Made by a program: the position numbers and the translations under genes. A stretch of 64,000 nucleotides of DNA from Nitrospiraceae bacterium (GTDB lineage Bacteria > Nitrospirota > Nitrospiria > Nitrospirales > Nitrospiraceae). The notes below the pieces were generated by a model. That model made no database searches. It was not told the DNA's origin and was given only the letters and a program-made list of their open reading frames with translations. The stretch is from the NCBI GenBank assembly GCA_919902505.1, contig CAKKRE010000016.1, positions 359,737 through 423,736 on the forward strand, read 5' to 3'. This document shows, one piece after another, positions 18,024 to 26,568 of this stretch (the first letter of the stretch is position 1; each line of letters begins with the position of its first letter).

Positions 18024-18767
18024 TTATTTCGACCGCACGACCACGTGGCCGCGACGGTTCTGCTGATAGCAGCTTTCATTGCGCTCATTGCAGAATGGCC
18101 GTTCCTTGCCGTAGGACACCACTGCCAACCGGTTGGCGCCCACACCGAGTTCAACCAGATAGTTCCGCACAGCCTTGGCGCGCTTTTCGCCCAGCACCAG
18201 ATTGTAGGCCAGCGTGCCGCGTTCGTCGCAATGGCCTTCGATCTTCACGAGTGCACCCGCATTCGCCTTGATCCACTGCGCATCCTGCGTCAAGAATTGC
18301 CGACCCTCTTCGGTGATGGTCCAGCTGTCATAACCAAAGAACACGTCGCGCAATCCGGCTTCTGCGGATGCCGCCTGTTCCTTGGCTTGCTCGCGGCGAA
18401 TGTCCTCGATCTGACGCGCCGTGCTCTCCGACGGCTCGACCTTGGCCAACATCGTGCCCCCGCCGCCCAGGCGTTCTTCGGACGGGGCTTTTCCACCCGA
18501 CACCGAATCGAACCCGCGCAATCCGCCGGTTTCCAAATCATCCGGCTTGCTGGAGAGAGACAGGTCCGGGAATGTCGCACTGGGAGCATCCATCCCCCCG
18601 GTTGAAGCGAGTGGCGCCGGAGCAGGCCCGCCCGACTTGGCCATGCCACGCTCCGTTGACTGCGCGTCCCCCCCCGACTGAATAGACTTCTTCGAACACC
18701 CACCCTGCATGACCAACAGCATCCCGACTGTCAGTGTCAGGCCCATTGTCGCTACCGGTATCCTCAT
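18024..18767 (-). CDS. pal: Peptidoglycan-associated lipoprotein Pal
   Basis: 247 residues from ATG at 18767, which has GAGGAG upstream; an ATG five codons earlier overlaps that site. Lipobox MQGGC (Cys24). After a low-complexity linker the OmpA-like domain begins near residue 140 with VFFGYDSWTI, and IEGHCDERGTLAYNLVLGEKRA holds the diaminopimelate-binding residues. Pal anchors the outer membrane to peptidoglycan and is released by TolB. It sits between tolB and the long ybgF paralogue. The linker between the lipid anchor and the OmpA domain is longer (about 110 residues) than in E. coli Pal. Confidence 0.95.
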   Translation of the reverse strand: MRIPVATMGLTLTVGMLLVMQGGCSKKSIQSGGDAQSTERGMAKSGGPAPAPLASTGGMDAPSATFPDLSLSSKPDDLETGGLRGFDSVSGGKAPSEERLGGGGTMLAKVEPSESTARQIEDIRREQAKEQAASAEAGLRDVFFGYDSWTITEEGRQFLTQDAQWIKANAGALVKIEGHCDERGTLAYNLVLGEKRAKAVRNYLVELGVGANRLAVVSYGKERPFCNERNESCYQQNRRGHVVVRSK

Positions 18768-18836
18768 ATCGTGACTCCTCATGGATTGGTGAATGGTTAA
18801 TATATCGTAGACTCGGGTATTGCCTGATGATCGTAC

Positions 18837-20168
18837 CTACAGCGCCGGGGACCAGGACGGCGAACTATTGTGCGTGCCACCGAACGTGATGCGTTCCAAC
18901 CCTTTCCCGTCCGTATCCACCATATAGATGTGGCTCTTGCCGTCGACGGTCGCACTGAACGTGATGTGCCGACCATCCGGCGACCAGGACGGCGAGTCAT
19001 CGATCCCGGGCCCCGTCGTCACCTGAATCCGCTTCTGCCCGTCGGGTGACACAATACAGATTTTGTACAACCGCTGGGCAGTCCGGCAGACATAGGCAAT
19101 CCAGTTGCCGCGCGGCGACCAGGCCGGAGCGGCATTGTAATCGCCTTCATAGGTCAGGCGGCGAACGTTGGACCCGTCCGCACTCATGATGAAGACTTGA
19201 GGAGCGCCGCCACGGTCGGACGTAAACGCAATCTCACGGCCGGTGGGCGACCAGGTCGGCGAGAGATCGCCCCCCTGATTCACTGTCAGCCGCTGCGGCG
19301 TCTTGGTACGCGTATCGAGTTTATAAATCTCGGAATTGCCGTCCTGACTGCTGGCAAATGCCAGAAAATTTCCATCGGGCGACAAGGCGGGAGTAATGTT
19401 CAGCCCCGCCATTGAGACCAGCGTCCACCGTTTGCCGGTCGCCAGTTCCAGGATATCGATGTCCTGGGTATTCCGGCTCCGATAGGCCGTGAACACAATG
19501 AACCGGCGATCGGGCGACCAGCGCGGCATCAGATTCAGAAAGCCGTCCGCCGTAATCTGCTTGGGCTCATAGCCGTCGTAGTCCATCACGAACAACTCAC
19601 GGGCATTGCCATGCTCCGCGACATACACAATTTTGGTCCTGGCGATGCCCGGCTCTCCGGTATAACGAAACACCAATTCATCGGCAAACCGATGCGCCAT
19701 CAACCGCACGACCGAGGTCGAACCCACATAACGCTTTCCACCGACGACTTCATCGCTGCCGCTGTCGTAGACGAAGCCGTCCATCAACAGTTCATTGTCT
19801 TTGCTGCCGTTTTTCTGGCCCGACTTCCCCCAGACCAGGACGGAGACGCCGTTCTCTGCCGCCTGCTTAAAGATCGCCTTGTCAGTGGTCGACACCTCAC
19901 GCGCCTTCACCCCGATGGCAGGTAAATCGACCAGCGAAAAGACCAAGGACCGTTGAAGATCCGCCTTCAGCACTTCCTCGATCCGGCCCCCGAGCCATTC
20001 AGGGCCGCCGCCGTTCTGAAAGCCGAACACTCCAATGGGAATCTTTTGAAAGTCCGGCCGGGTTGCCTCCAGAAACACATCGGTCGCGCGGGAATCCAGA
20101 ATCCCGAAGAGACCGGCTCCCACCACGACACAGAGGGCCATCATAAGACCAATGATCACACGATTCAT
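18837..20168 (-). CDS. tolB: Tol-Pal system translocation protein TolB
   Basis: 443 residues. An N-terminal signal or anchor segment (about 4-25) is followed by the TolB N-domain (VFGFQNGGGPEW) and a six-bladed beta-propeller whose repeats read SPDG/SPTGxxIAFxSDRxGxxxIY, for example PTWSPTGREIAFTSDRGG. TolB is periplasmic, binds Pal, and receives force from TolA. The start codon overlaps the end of tolA by 4 bp (ATGA), so translation is coupled. Confidence 0.96.
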   Translation of the reverse strand: MNRVIIGLMMALCVVVGAGLFGILDSRATDVFLEATRPDFQKIPIGVFGFQNGGGPEWLGGRIEEVLKADLQRSLVFSLVDLPAIGVKAREVSTTDKAIFKQAAENGVSVLVWGKSGQKNGSKDNELLMDGFVYDSGSDEVVGGKRYVGSTSVVRLMAHRFADELVFRYTGEPGIARTKIVYVAEHGNARELFVMDYDGYEPKQITADGFLNLMPRWSPDRRFIVFTAYRSRNTQDIDILELATGKRWTLVSMAGLNITPALSPDGNFLAFASSQDGNSEIYKLDTRTKTPQRLTVNQGGDLSPTWSPTGREIAFTSDRGGAPQVFIMSADGSNVRRLTYEGDYNAAPAWSPRGNWIAYVCRTAQRLYKICIVSPDGQKRIQVTTGPGIDDSPSWSPDGRHITFSATVDGKSHIYMVDTDGKGLERITFGGTHNSSPSWSPAL

Positions 20169-21367
20169 CCTGCAGCCTCGCCTACGGCAAAAGTAAAGTG
20201 GGCATCAAAATAAGAATCCGTCAAATCCGGCGGAAAGGGCGGCAACGGAATCGCGCTCTGCACGGCCCGTTGCGCAGCCATATCATAATAATCGTTGCCG
20301 GACGACTGTTCGATGATGACCGACCCCACCCGGCCATCGCGCTCCAAGCGGAACCGCACGGTGACGGTCAAGGCCTTCCCTGAGATATCGACGGGCGGCG
20401 CCGTCCAGAATCCGCTGATCCTCGCCTGCACACGGGCCAGGTATTGATTCGATCCCGGCATCCCCGCCACTCGCAACCGAGTTTCAGGCTTGCTACGCGA
20501 CACGCTCGCAGTCACCGGAGGGGCACTCGCAACCGGCTGCGGTTCGCGGAACATGGGCTTCACCTCTCGCACCGGTTCAGTCGCTTTGACCGGTGGAAGA
20601 GATGGCAGTTTCTTCAAATCCTGAAGTTCGCGATCGAGGTCGTTGTTCATCTCTTCCGAAAGAGAAGCGCGTTTCGTCGGCCTGACAGCCGGCTTGGGAG
20701 GCTCTTGCGGAGGCGCGGTCTGGGCGGCGGCCATCTCAGGCACATTCAATTTCTTGAGCATCGCATCCAGGTCAGAACGCTCAGGCCCACCCACTTTCGG
20801 CTGAGCAGACTTTTTCGCGTCTGCCGGCTTCATCGGGGCCAGATCGCCATACTGCGGCGCATTCGGCGGCAACTCAATATCTTTCATCACATCCCGGAGC
20901 ACATCCGCCCGATTGGTCACGGGAGCGGAAGAAGGCGACTTCGCAGCCTGCGGAACCGGCTGTGGCGCCGCCAGCACAGGAGCCTGCAAACGAGGTGCCG
21001 GAGCTGGTGGCGCCGGCTTGGCCACCGGGGCGGCCTGGACTGGAGGCGGAATCGGGGTCTGCACCGGCTTGGGAGGCACGGGCATCGGAGCAGATTGCAC
21101 CGGCTTGGGTGTGGGATGGGGAACCGCCTTCTCAACCTTCGGCTCGGGCTTCGCTTCCACGGGCGGCAACGTGACCAACGAGACTTCCACCGCCGACAGC
21201 GGACGTTCTGTTTTCTTAAAGAACTTGGCACCCATAATCACGGATAGGAGGCAGAGGTGGAGCACCAGGGACACCACAACCGTCTTGCGAAGACGGCGGC
21301 TTCCGGCTTCACCCACATCCCCGATCAGAAAGAGCGCGGTATGTCTTGGCAGGGCTTGGAACGTCAT
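20165..21367 (-). CDS. tolA: TolA / TonB-family energy transducer
   Basis: 400 residues. One N-terminal membrane helix (about 28-47, VVVSLVLHLCLLSVIMG) anchors the protein in the inner membrane next to TolQ and TolR. A Pro/Lys/Ala-rich linker covers about 60-300. The C-terminal domain (from PGSNQYLARVQARISGFW) is TonB-like and is expected to contact Pal/TolB partners. Its place between tolR and tolB identifies it as TolA. The linker is proline-rich as in TonB rather than the long alpha-helical domain of E. coli TolA. Confidence 0.88.
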   Translation of the reverse strand: MTFQALPRHTALFLIGDVGEAGSRRLRKTVVVSLVLHLCLLSVIMGAKFFKKTERPLSAVEVSLVTLPPVEAKPEPKVEKAVPHPTPKPVQSAPMPVPPKPVQTPIPPPVQAAPVAKPAPPAPAPRLQAPVLAAPQPVPQAAKSPSSAPVTNRADVLRDVMKDIELPPNAPQYGDLAPMKPADAKKSAQPKVGGPERSDLDAMLKKLNVPEMAAAQTAPPQEPPKPAVRPTKRASLSEEMNNDLDRELQDLKKLPSLPPVKATEPVREVKPMFREPQPVASAPPVTASVSRSKPETRLRVAGMPGSNQYLARVQARISGFWTAPPVDISGKALTVTVRFRLERDGRVGSVIIEQSSGNDYYDMAAQRAVQSAIPLPPFPPDLTDSYFDAHFTFAVGEAAG

Positions 21368-21408
21368 GACTTGCGATACGACCGTGTGGCGCGCGAGTCG
21401 CGACGCCG

Positions 21409-21861
21409 CTACCTTTTGCGTGACTGCGCGGGGGTCGCGACCGACTCACTCACGCGTTCGACACCTGTAGGCTCCGTCACCATACCAAGCTTCTCAATCC
21501 CGGCTTTCTTCACACTGTCCATCACCTGCACCACGATCCCGTACGGTACGTCCCGATCGGCGCGGAGATAGAGCGAGACATCGGGGCTTTGATCTTTCAA
21601 GGCTCGAAGTTTCCGCTCGAGTTGCACCACACTCACCGCGTCCTTATCCAAATACAAACGCTGATCGCGCTCAATGGACAAAACCGCTCTGGCTTCAGGC
21701 TTAATCGTATTGCTGGCGGACTTGGGAAGATTGATATCCATCCCGCGATACAACATGGGAGCGGTCACCATGAAAATGACGAGCAGCACTAACACCACGT
21801 CCACCAGCGGGATCACGTTGATCTCCGCCATGAAGCGCCGGTGCCTGGTCTCCGACGTCAC
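21409..21861 (-). CDS. tolR: TolR/ExbD-family proton-channel subunit
   Basis: 150 residues. Short cytoplasmic N-terminus, one membrane helix (VIPLVDVVLVLLVIFMVTAP, about 16-35) with the proton-carrying Asp in PLVDVVLV, and a periplasmic C-terminal domain (VSLYLRADRDVPYGIVVQVM). TolR pairs with TolQ to use proton motive force on TolA. The start overlaps the tolQ stop (ATGA). Confidence 0.94.
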   Translation of the reverse strand: MTSETRHRRFMAEINVIPLVDVVLVLLVIFMVTAPMLYRGMDINLPKSASNTIKPEARAVLSIERDQRLYLDKDAVSVVQLERKLRALKDQSPDVSLYLRADRDVPYGIVVQVMDSVKKAGIEKLGMVTEPTGVERVSESVATPAQSRKR

Positions 21862-22580
21862 AACTGCCCCCCAACTGCGGCCTGCTTCATCCGAGTCTGC
21901 AATGAACGCATCGCCTCCACCGTGAACGATTCGATCCGGAACACGGTCTTACGAATGCGGGTCAGATAATAGTTGTAGAAGATCACGGCAGGAATAGCGG
22001 TAAACAATCCGGCCGCGGTCGCCACCAACGCTTCGGACACGCCGGGGGCCACAGCCGCGATGCTCGCAGTTCCCTGAGTCCCGATCTCACGAAACGAGTC
22101 GATAATGCCCAACACCGTCCCCAGCAATCCGATGAAGGGGGTAATGTTCCCCGTCGTGGCCAGCACGGGCAGGTACGATTCCAAATGCGAGACTTGGTTC
22201 TGCACCAGATAGGCCACGGTCTTGTCCATGTATTGATGATCGATCGCAGCCACCGGATCCTTCGAGGCCCCGGCCGATTGAGACGCACTCATTGTGCCAT
22301 CTGCGGACACCGTGAGGACGCGATCCATAATGCCCTGAAAGACCCGCGCGCTCGGACTGCCGTCGGCCCGCTTCGATTGGCGATACAGTTCATCGAGGTC
22401 GCGGATCTTCGTAAACGCGCTGAAGAACCGTTGATCCTCGCGATCCGCCGCTTTAAAACTCCGCCATTTATAGAAAATGACACCCCAGGAAAGAATCGAA
22501 GCGACAAAGAGCAGCAGGAGAACGATTTTCGAGACTGCCCCGAGCGAGCCCACCAACCCCATTACGCCTGATTGGAACAT
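21858..22580 (-). CDS. tolQ: TolQ/ExbB-family proton-channel subunit
   Basis: 240 residues with three membrane helices: about 15-37 (IVLLLLFVASILSWGVIF), about 135-160, and about 180-205. The ITPFIGLLGTVLGIIDSFREIG segment is the MotA/TolQ/ExbB signature lining the proton path. It is the first protein gene of the Tol-Pal cluster, with AAGGGAAAGG upstream of the ATG. It begins 73 bp after tRNA-Asp, so readthrough from the tRNA promoter may drive the cluster. Confidence 0.95.
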   Translation of the reverse strand: MFQSGVMGLVGSLGAVSKIVLLLLFVASILSWGVIFYKWRSFKAADREDQRFFSAFTKIRDLDELYRQSKRADGSPSARVFQGIMDRVLTVSADGTMSASQSAGASKDPVAAIDHQYMDKTVAYLVQNQVSHLESYLPVLATTGNITPFIGLLGTVLGIIDSFREIGTQGTASIAAVAPGVSEALVATAAGLFTAIPAVIFYNYYLTRIRKTVFRIESFTVEAMRSLQTRMKQAAVGGQL

Positions 22581-22652
22581 GAGCCTAGACCTTTCCCTTC
22601 ACATGGCGTCGCATGAAAACGGTAGCATGGATTGTACCAAAAGCTGGGGGAA

Positions 22653-22730
22653 TGGCGGGGCCGACGGGATTTGAACCCGCGACTTCCAGATTGACAATCT
22701 GGCGTCCTAACCAGGCTGAACGACGGCCCC
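22653..22730 (-). tRNA. tRNA-Asp (anticodon GTC)
   Basis: The minus strand folds as a tRNA: 7-bp acceptor GGGGCCG with CGGCCCC, anticodon stem CCAGA/TCTGG around loop TTGTCAA, T-arm GGGTTCAAATCCC, and an encoded CCA end at 22653-22655. Confidence 0.95.
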
Positions 22731-22864
22731 ACGCAACCCAAGATGGCGGAAGAAGAGTTCAGATCTTCAGAATCAAACAGTCTAAATACGGTAGAGTGTA
22801 CTCTTGTACATCACTACTAATGGATAAGGCAATGCCCTGCACGCAATTCCATGTATTTCTTCAT

Positions 22865-22940
22865 TGGTAGGCGGAACAGGGATCGAACCTGTGACCTCTG
22901 CCTTGTAAGGGCAGCGCTCTCCCAATTGAGCTATCCGCCC
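22865..22940 (-). tRNA. tRNA-Val (anticodon TAC)
   Basis: The minus strand folds as a tRNA: acceptor GGGCGGA with TCCGCCT, anticodon stem CTGCC/GGCAG around loop CTTACAA, T-arm CAGGTTCGATCCCTG, and an encoded CCA end at 22865-22867. It lies 134 bp upstream of tRNA-Asp on the same strand. Confidence 0.95.
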
Positions 22941-22970
22941 GATTTTTCTCGTTCCCGGCAGATTTATTGG

Positions 22971-22999
22971 ATGCTATCAACTCCACAAAGCAGTGTCAA
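22971..22999 (-). promoter_or_regulatory. Sigma70-type promoter of the tRNA-Val/tRNA-Asp unit
   Basis: On the minus strand TTGACA (22999-22994) and TAGCAT (22976-22971) are 17 bp apart. The -10 lies 30 bp upstream of the tRNA-Val 5' end. The tRNAs and tolQ follow on the same strand with no visible terminator. Confidence 0.65.
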
Positions 23000-23088
23000 C
23001 CAGGAATCATGCATTATCCTTGCAAGATTCTCGCAATGCGAAAATTCATCTGGCGGGATTCTCAACCGACGCCGCGAAGACAGAAAAC

Positions 23089-24039
23089 TCACCGATGCGA
23101 TCTGTTGCGCGGGAAACACGCAGTGTGGACTTTTTTCAACTGTGACGAGTCTACATGCGTATAAATTTGCGTCGTCGCAATGTCGGCATGCCCCAACATC
23201 GCCTGCACGGATCGCAAGTCCGCCCCCCGTTGCAACAAGTGTGTGGCGAAGGAATGTCGCAGCATATGCGGCGAAGGAATCCTGGCGATGCCGGCCCGGT
23301 GCGCACGCACGCGGAGCAATTTCCAGAAAGCCTGCCTCGTGAGCGGCGTGCCGCGACGGCTCACGAACACAAATCGTGACGACCGCTGTTTCAGCAGCGC
23401 CGGTCGCGCAACGAGTAGATAGGCCTGCAACGCCTCAATCGCCGGCCGCCCGATCGGCACCACTCGTTGCTTATCGCCCTTGCCGGTAATGCCGACATAG
23501 CCCACGTCCAGATTGCACTGGTCAACCCGCAGCGAGACCAACTCGGAGACGCGCACCCCAGCGGCATAGAGCACCTCCACCATCGCGCGATCACGGTGAT
23601 CTTCCGGCAACGGGCGAGACGGCAGATCCAGCAGGCGCGCCACCTCCTCGGGACTCAACGTTTTCGGCAACCGTCGGGCGCCCGAGGTGCTGCGCAAACT
23701 CACGGTCGGGTTGGCGGCAATCATCCCCTCCTGCTTCAGAAAGCGGAACAGACTCCTGACCGCGGCAAGCGCGCGCGCGCGGGACGACGACGCGAGGCCT
23801 GACCGATGCAGATGATCGAGAAATCCGGCCAGCAGCGGAGGCGACATCTCGCGCACATCAGAGACCTGCTGATCCCGAAGATAGTGCTGAAAGGTCGCGA
23901 CGTCCCGCTGGTACGCCAGCAGCGTATTGCGTGACAAGCCCCGCGCGATCCGCACATGATCCCAGTAGCGCTCGATGAACGGCTCCAGCGGGAGTCGCTC
24001 CGGGACCGGCGCAGACAGATCCTCCGACTCACGGCTCAT
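23089..24039 (-). CDS. XerC/XerD-type tyrosine recombinase
   Basis: 316 residues from ATG at 24039 (AAGGGTG upstream). The N-terminal SAM-like core-binding domain covers about 20-105 and the catalytic domain about 125-300. The catalytic set is present: Arg in AAGVRVSEL, Lys in GKGDKQR, HMLRHSF (HxxR), the LGHADI His, and Tyr in TTQIYTHV. Housekeeping members resolve chromosome dimers at dif during division. No attachment site or cargo genes adjoin it, so a chromosomal Xer role is more likely than an integron or phage integrase. XerC and XerD cannot be separated by reading. Confidence 0.9.
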   Translation of the reverse strand: MSRESEDLSAPVPERLPLEPFIERYWDHVRIARGLSRNTLLAYQRDVATFQHYLRDQQVSDVREMSPPLLAGFLDHLHRSGLASSSRARALAAVRSLFRFLKQEGMIAANPTVSLRSTSGARRLPKTLSPEEVARLLDLPSRPLPEDHRDRAMVEVLYAAGVRVSELVSLRVDQCNLDVGYVGITGKGDKQRVVPIGRPAIEALQAYLLVARPALLKQRSSRFVFVSRRGTPLTRQAFWKLLRVRAHRAGIARIPSPHMLRHSFATHLLQRGADLRSVQAMLGHADIATTQIYTHVDSSQLKKVHTACFPRNRSHR

Positions 24040-24131
24040 GGGAAACACCCTTGCTGAATGCGACGAGGAACAGGCTGCGTCGACTATAGCCAAGCCTCCT
24101 TCCGAACACAACGCATCGACCTCGAGTTACC

Positions 24132-24160
24132 TTGACACCCCCGCACCTGTTTCCTATAGT
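24132..24160 (+). promoter_or_regulatory. Sigma70-type promoter of the LpoA-like gene
   Basis: TTGACA (24132-24137) and TATAGT (24155-24160) are separated by exactly 17 bp. The -10 ends 42 bp before the ATG at 24203. Confidence 0.8.
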
Positions 24161-24202
24161 AGCCTCACTTGCGGCGAGAGCGTTCGCCATGCACAGGAGT
24201 CA

Positions 24203-26197
24203 ATGGTTCCTCGATCAGTACCCCGCGCCCCGCATCTCCGCGCGTGCAGCGTCGCCCTCGCGGTGGCGTTCCTCGCGGGCCTCGTCACGCTCGGTGAGGC
24301 AGCCCCTGCCAAAAAGAATCCAGCGCCGTCCCGCACAGAGCAATCGAAACCACCGACTGCCGCCGGCCAGTCCGGTCTCGATCAAGCCAAACGCCTGATC
24401 GACTCGGAACAACCGGAAGCCGCAGCGGTCATGTTGCGACGCTTCATCGAAAGCGGCCCCGCGCCGGACCTCCTCGACGATGCCTATCTGTTGATGGCTG
24501 CCGCCATGTTCGGCATGAAGGAACATGCGGAAACGGTCCGCTACGTCAATCAGCTGCTCGGCGAATTTCCAAAATCCGACTTAGCCGATCGGGCCAAACT
24601 GCTGCTCGCTAAAACCCACGCGCGCGCAGGCAATCTCGACCTGGCGCTGCCGCTGCTCTCCGAGGTCCGCAGCCTCTCCGCCGATCCCGCCATCAAGCGC
24701 GATGCGCTGCGGCTCACGGGCGAATTCCAGGCGCAGAAGAAAGACTACCTCCGGGCCATTCAGGCCTGGCTGGATGAGATTCCGCTGGATGCGGACGACC
24801 AGGCTCACGAAACCGAAGGCCAGATCCGGCAACTCGTCAATGAGCAACTCGACGCCCCGGCGCTCGTGCGCGTCCGCGAGGCCTACCCGAAATCATTTCC
24901 GGGAGATCTGGCATCCATCAAGCTCGTCGAGCTCCATACCGCCGCCGGAGAAGATCATCTGGTCGAACGTGATTTGCGCCTCTTCCTGAGCCGCTTCCCC
25001 AATCATTCCTATACTGCGAAAGCGGCCGATCTCCAGGTAGTGGTGCGGACAAAGTTCAAATCACATCCTTACTCCATCGCCGCCATCTTTCCCATGTCCG
25101 GAAAGCTGGCCCCTTTCGGAACCGAGGTATTGAACGGCATCCAGCTGGCCCTCGAGCGCTCCAAAGACGGCGGCGAGACGCCCTCGATCGGCCTGATCGT
25201 CAAAGATACGGAATCAGACCGTGCCGCATTCCTCGATGAACTCTCCGGCGTCTTGTCCGACGATCGCCCGCTCGCCGTCATCGGCCCGCTCCTGTCCAAG
25301 AACCTGCCGGTGATGGCTGAAATGGCCGAACGCACGCGCATTCCGCTGATCACGCCCAGCGCCACCGCCCCGAACCTTCGACGATTCGGCAACTACGTCT
25401 TCAGCACAGCCCTCACGTACAACCACCAGGCCAAACGCGTGGCGGACTATGCGATCCGTGAACAGCAGTACAAACGCCTCGCCATTCTCTATCCCGATAC
25501 CGCCTACGGCCGCGACCTGGCGCGCCTGTTCGCGCAGGAAATCCGGCAGCAGGATGGAGAACTCATTGCCAGCGAGGCCTACAAAGAAGGCGATACGGAC
25601 TTCCGCGCCGTGATCGCGAGACTCAAGGCCGAAGACCTGAAGAAATACGGCGTCGAGGTGCTGATCGAGAACGATCCCACCAAGGCCCCCGTGAAATCAC
25701 TCGGCAAAAAGAACAAGCGATTGCTGTATTCACCCGGATTCGACGCCGTCTTCATCCCGGGTCGGTCACTGGATGTGGGATTGTTGGCGGCCCAGTTGGC
25801 CTTCTACGATATCGCCGTGCCACTCCTCGGGGCCAATGGGTGGAACCAGCCCGACTTCACCCGCGTCGCGGATCGCACCGTCGAAGGCAGCGTCTTTGTC
25901 GATGGTTTCTTTGCCGAGAGCGGTAGTCCGGTGGTGCAGGAATTCGTGGAGCGGTATCGCAAACGGTTTCAAGCCACGCCTTCGCTGTTTGCCGCCCAGG
26001 GCTACGATGCCGCACGATTGGCCGTGGAAGCCATCAAGCGAGGCGCGACCACCGGCGAAGGCGTCCGCGACTTCCTGATGATGCAACATGACCTGCCGAC
26101 CTTGAGCGGCCCGAGCGGGTTCAACCCCGACGGCACACTCAATCGCCGCGTCTTTCTGATTCAAGTCAAACAGGGTAAGTTCGTCCCGCTGGACTGA
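24203..26197 (+). CDS. LpoA-like TPR plus periplasmic-binding-fold protein
   Basis: 664 residues from ATG at 24203 (CAGGAGT upstream and a promoter at 24132-24160). A signal peptide covers about 1-33 (VALAVAFLAGLVTLGEA). Residues about 50-270 are helical TPR-like repeats, and about 285-660 are a leucine-binding-protein fold (IAAIFPMSGKLAPFGTEVLNGIQLA, VIGPLLSK, PLITPSATAPNL, YPDTAYGRD). The same two-domain layout is found in the penicillin-binding-protein activator LpoA. ABC-type amino-acid-binding proteins share the fold but usually lack the TPR part and sit beside permease genes, absent here. No lipobox is seen, so it is probably soluble in the periplasm. Confidence 0.82.
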   Translation: MVPRSVPRAPHLRACSVALAVAFLAGLVTLGEAAPAKKNPAPSRTEQSKPPTAAGQSGLDQAKRLIDSEQPEAAAVMLRRFIESGPAPDLLDDAYLLMAAAMFGMKEHAETVRYVNQLLGEFPKSDLADRAKLLLAKTHARAGNLDLALPLLSEVRSLSADPAIKRDALRLTGEFQAQKKDYLRAIQAWLDEIPLDADDQAHETEGQIRQLVNEQLDAPALVRVREAYPKSFPGDLASIKLVELHTAAGEDHLVERDLRLFLSRFPNHSYTAKAADLQVVVRTKFKSHPYSIAAIFPMSGKLAPFGTEVLNGIQLALERSKDGGETPSIGLIVKDTESDRAAFLDELSGVLSDDRPLAVIGPLLSKNLPVMAEMAERTRIPLITPSATAPNLRRFGNYVFSTALTYNHQAKRVADYAIREQQYKRLAILYPDTAYGRDLARLFAQEIRQQDGELIASEAYKEGDTDFRAVIARLKAEDLKKYGVEVLIENDPTKAPVKSLGKKNKRLLYSPGFDAVFIPGRSLDVGLLAAQLAFYDIAVPLLGANGWNQPDFTRVADRTVEGSVFVDGFFAESGSPVVQEFVERYRKRFQATPSLFAAQGYDAARLAVEAIKRGATTGEGVRDFLMMQHDLPTLSGPSGFNPDGTLNRRVFLIQVKQGKFVPLD

Positions 26198-26266
26198 CGG
26201 GTGCGGTGCCGGTGGCAAGAAAATCGATCCAGTGAAATTTCAGGCGAGATCGACCAGCTACTCAGG

Positions 26267-26355
26267 ATGCTCACAAGTGCCGTCCGGCAAGACCGCATCG
26301 AGCGAAGCACCGAGCCGAAGTGAGAACGAGGCCGGCGGGCCTTTTCAGCATCCTG
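26267..26355. repeat. Partial copy of the dispersed palindromic repeat
   Basis: This stretch has the GTCCGGCAAGACCGCA ... GTGAGAACGAGGCCGGCGGGCCTTTTCAGCATCCTGC pattern seen at the right end of the copies near 27.8, 37.1 and 39.7 kb, but lacks the GTAC core. It abuts the MITE-like element that starts at 26356. Confidence 0.6.
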
Positions 26356-26551
26356 CTAGCCCGCATTATTCATGACGGTTCGTCGTGAAATCGCCGAGTC
26401 ACGTTGCGAGACCGGCGCGCGGAGCCGGGAGGCCCCGAAGCGTACTCGTGCAGTACGTTGAGGGGCCGAGGGGCGAGCCCGCCGGCCGAAGGCCCGTCGC
26501 AGCAGTGAATCGGCGATTGCAGCAGAAGTGCTCATGAATAATGCGGGCTAG
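26356..26551. mobile_element. MITE-like element with perfect 20-bp inverted repeats
   Basis: CTAGCCCGCATTATTCATGA at 26356-26375 is repeated exactly, inverted, at 26532-26551. The 196-bp element has no reading frame of note and is palindromic inside, with the GTAC repeat core at 26441-26460. It ends 17 bp before trpS and so lies in the trpS leader. No transposase is present, as expected for a non-autonomous element. Confidence 0.8.
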
Positions 26552-26568
26552 AACACAGGAGTGATGGC

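Noticed and set aside
23975..24202. Upstream extension of the LpoA-like gene
   Set aside because: It crosses the promoter at 24132-24160 and overlaps the recombinase start; the ATG at 24203 has a ribosome site and signal peptide.
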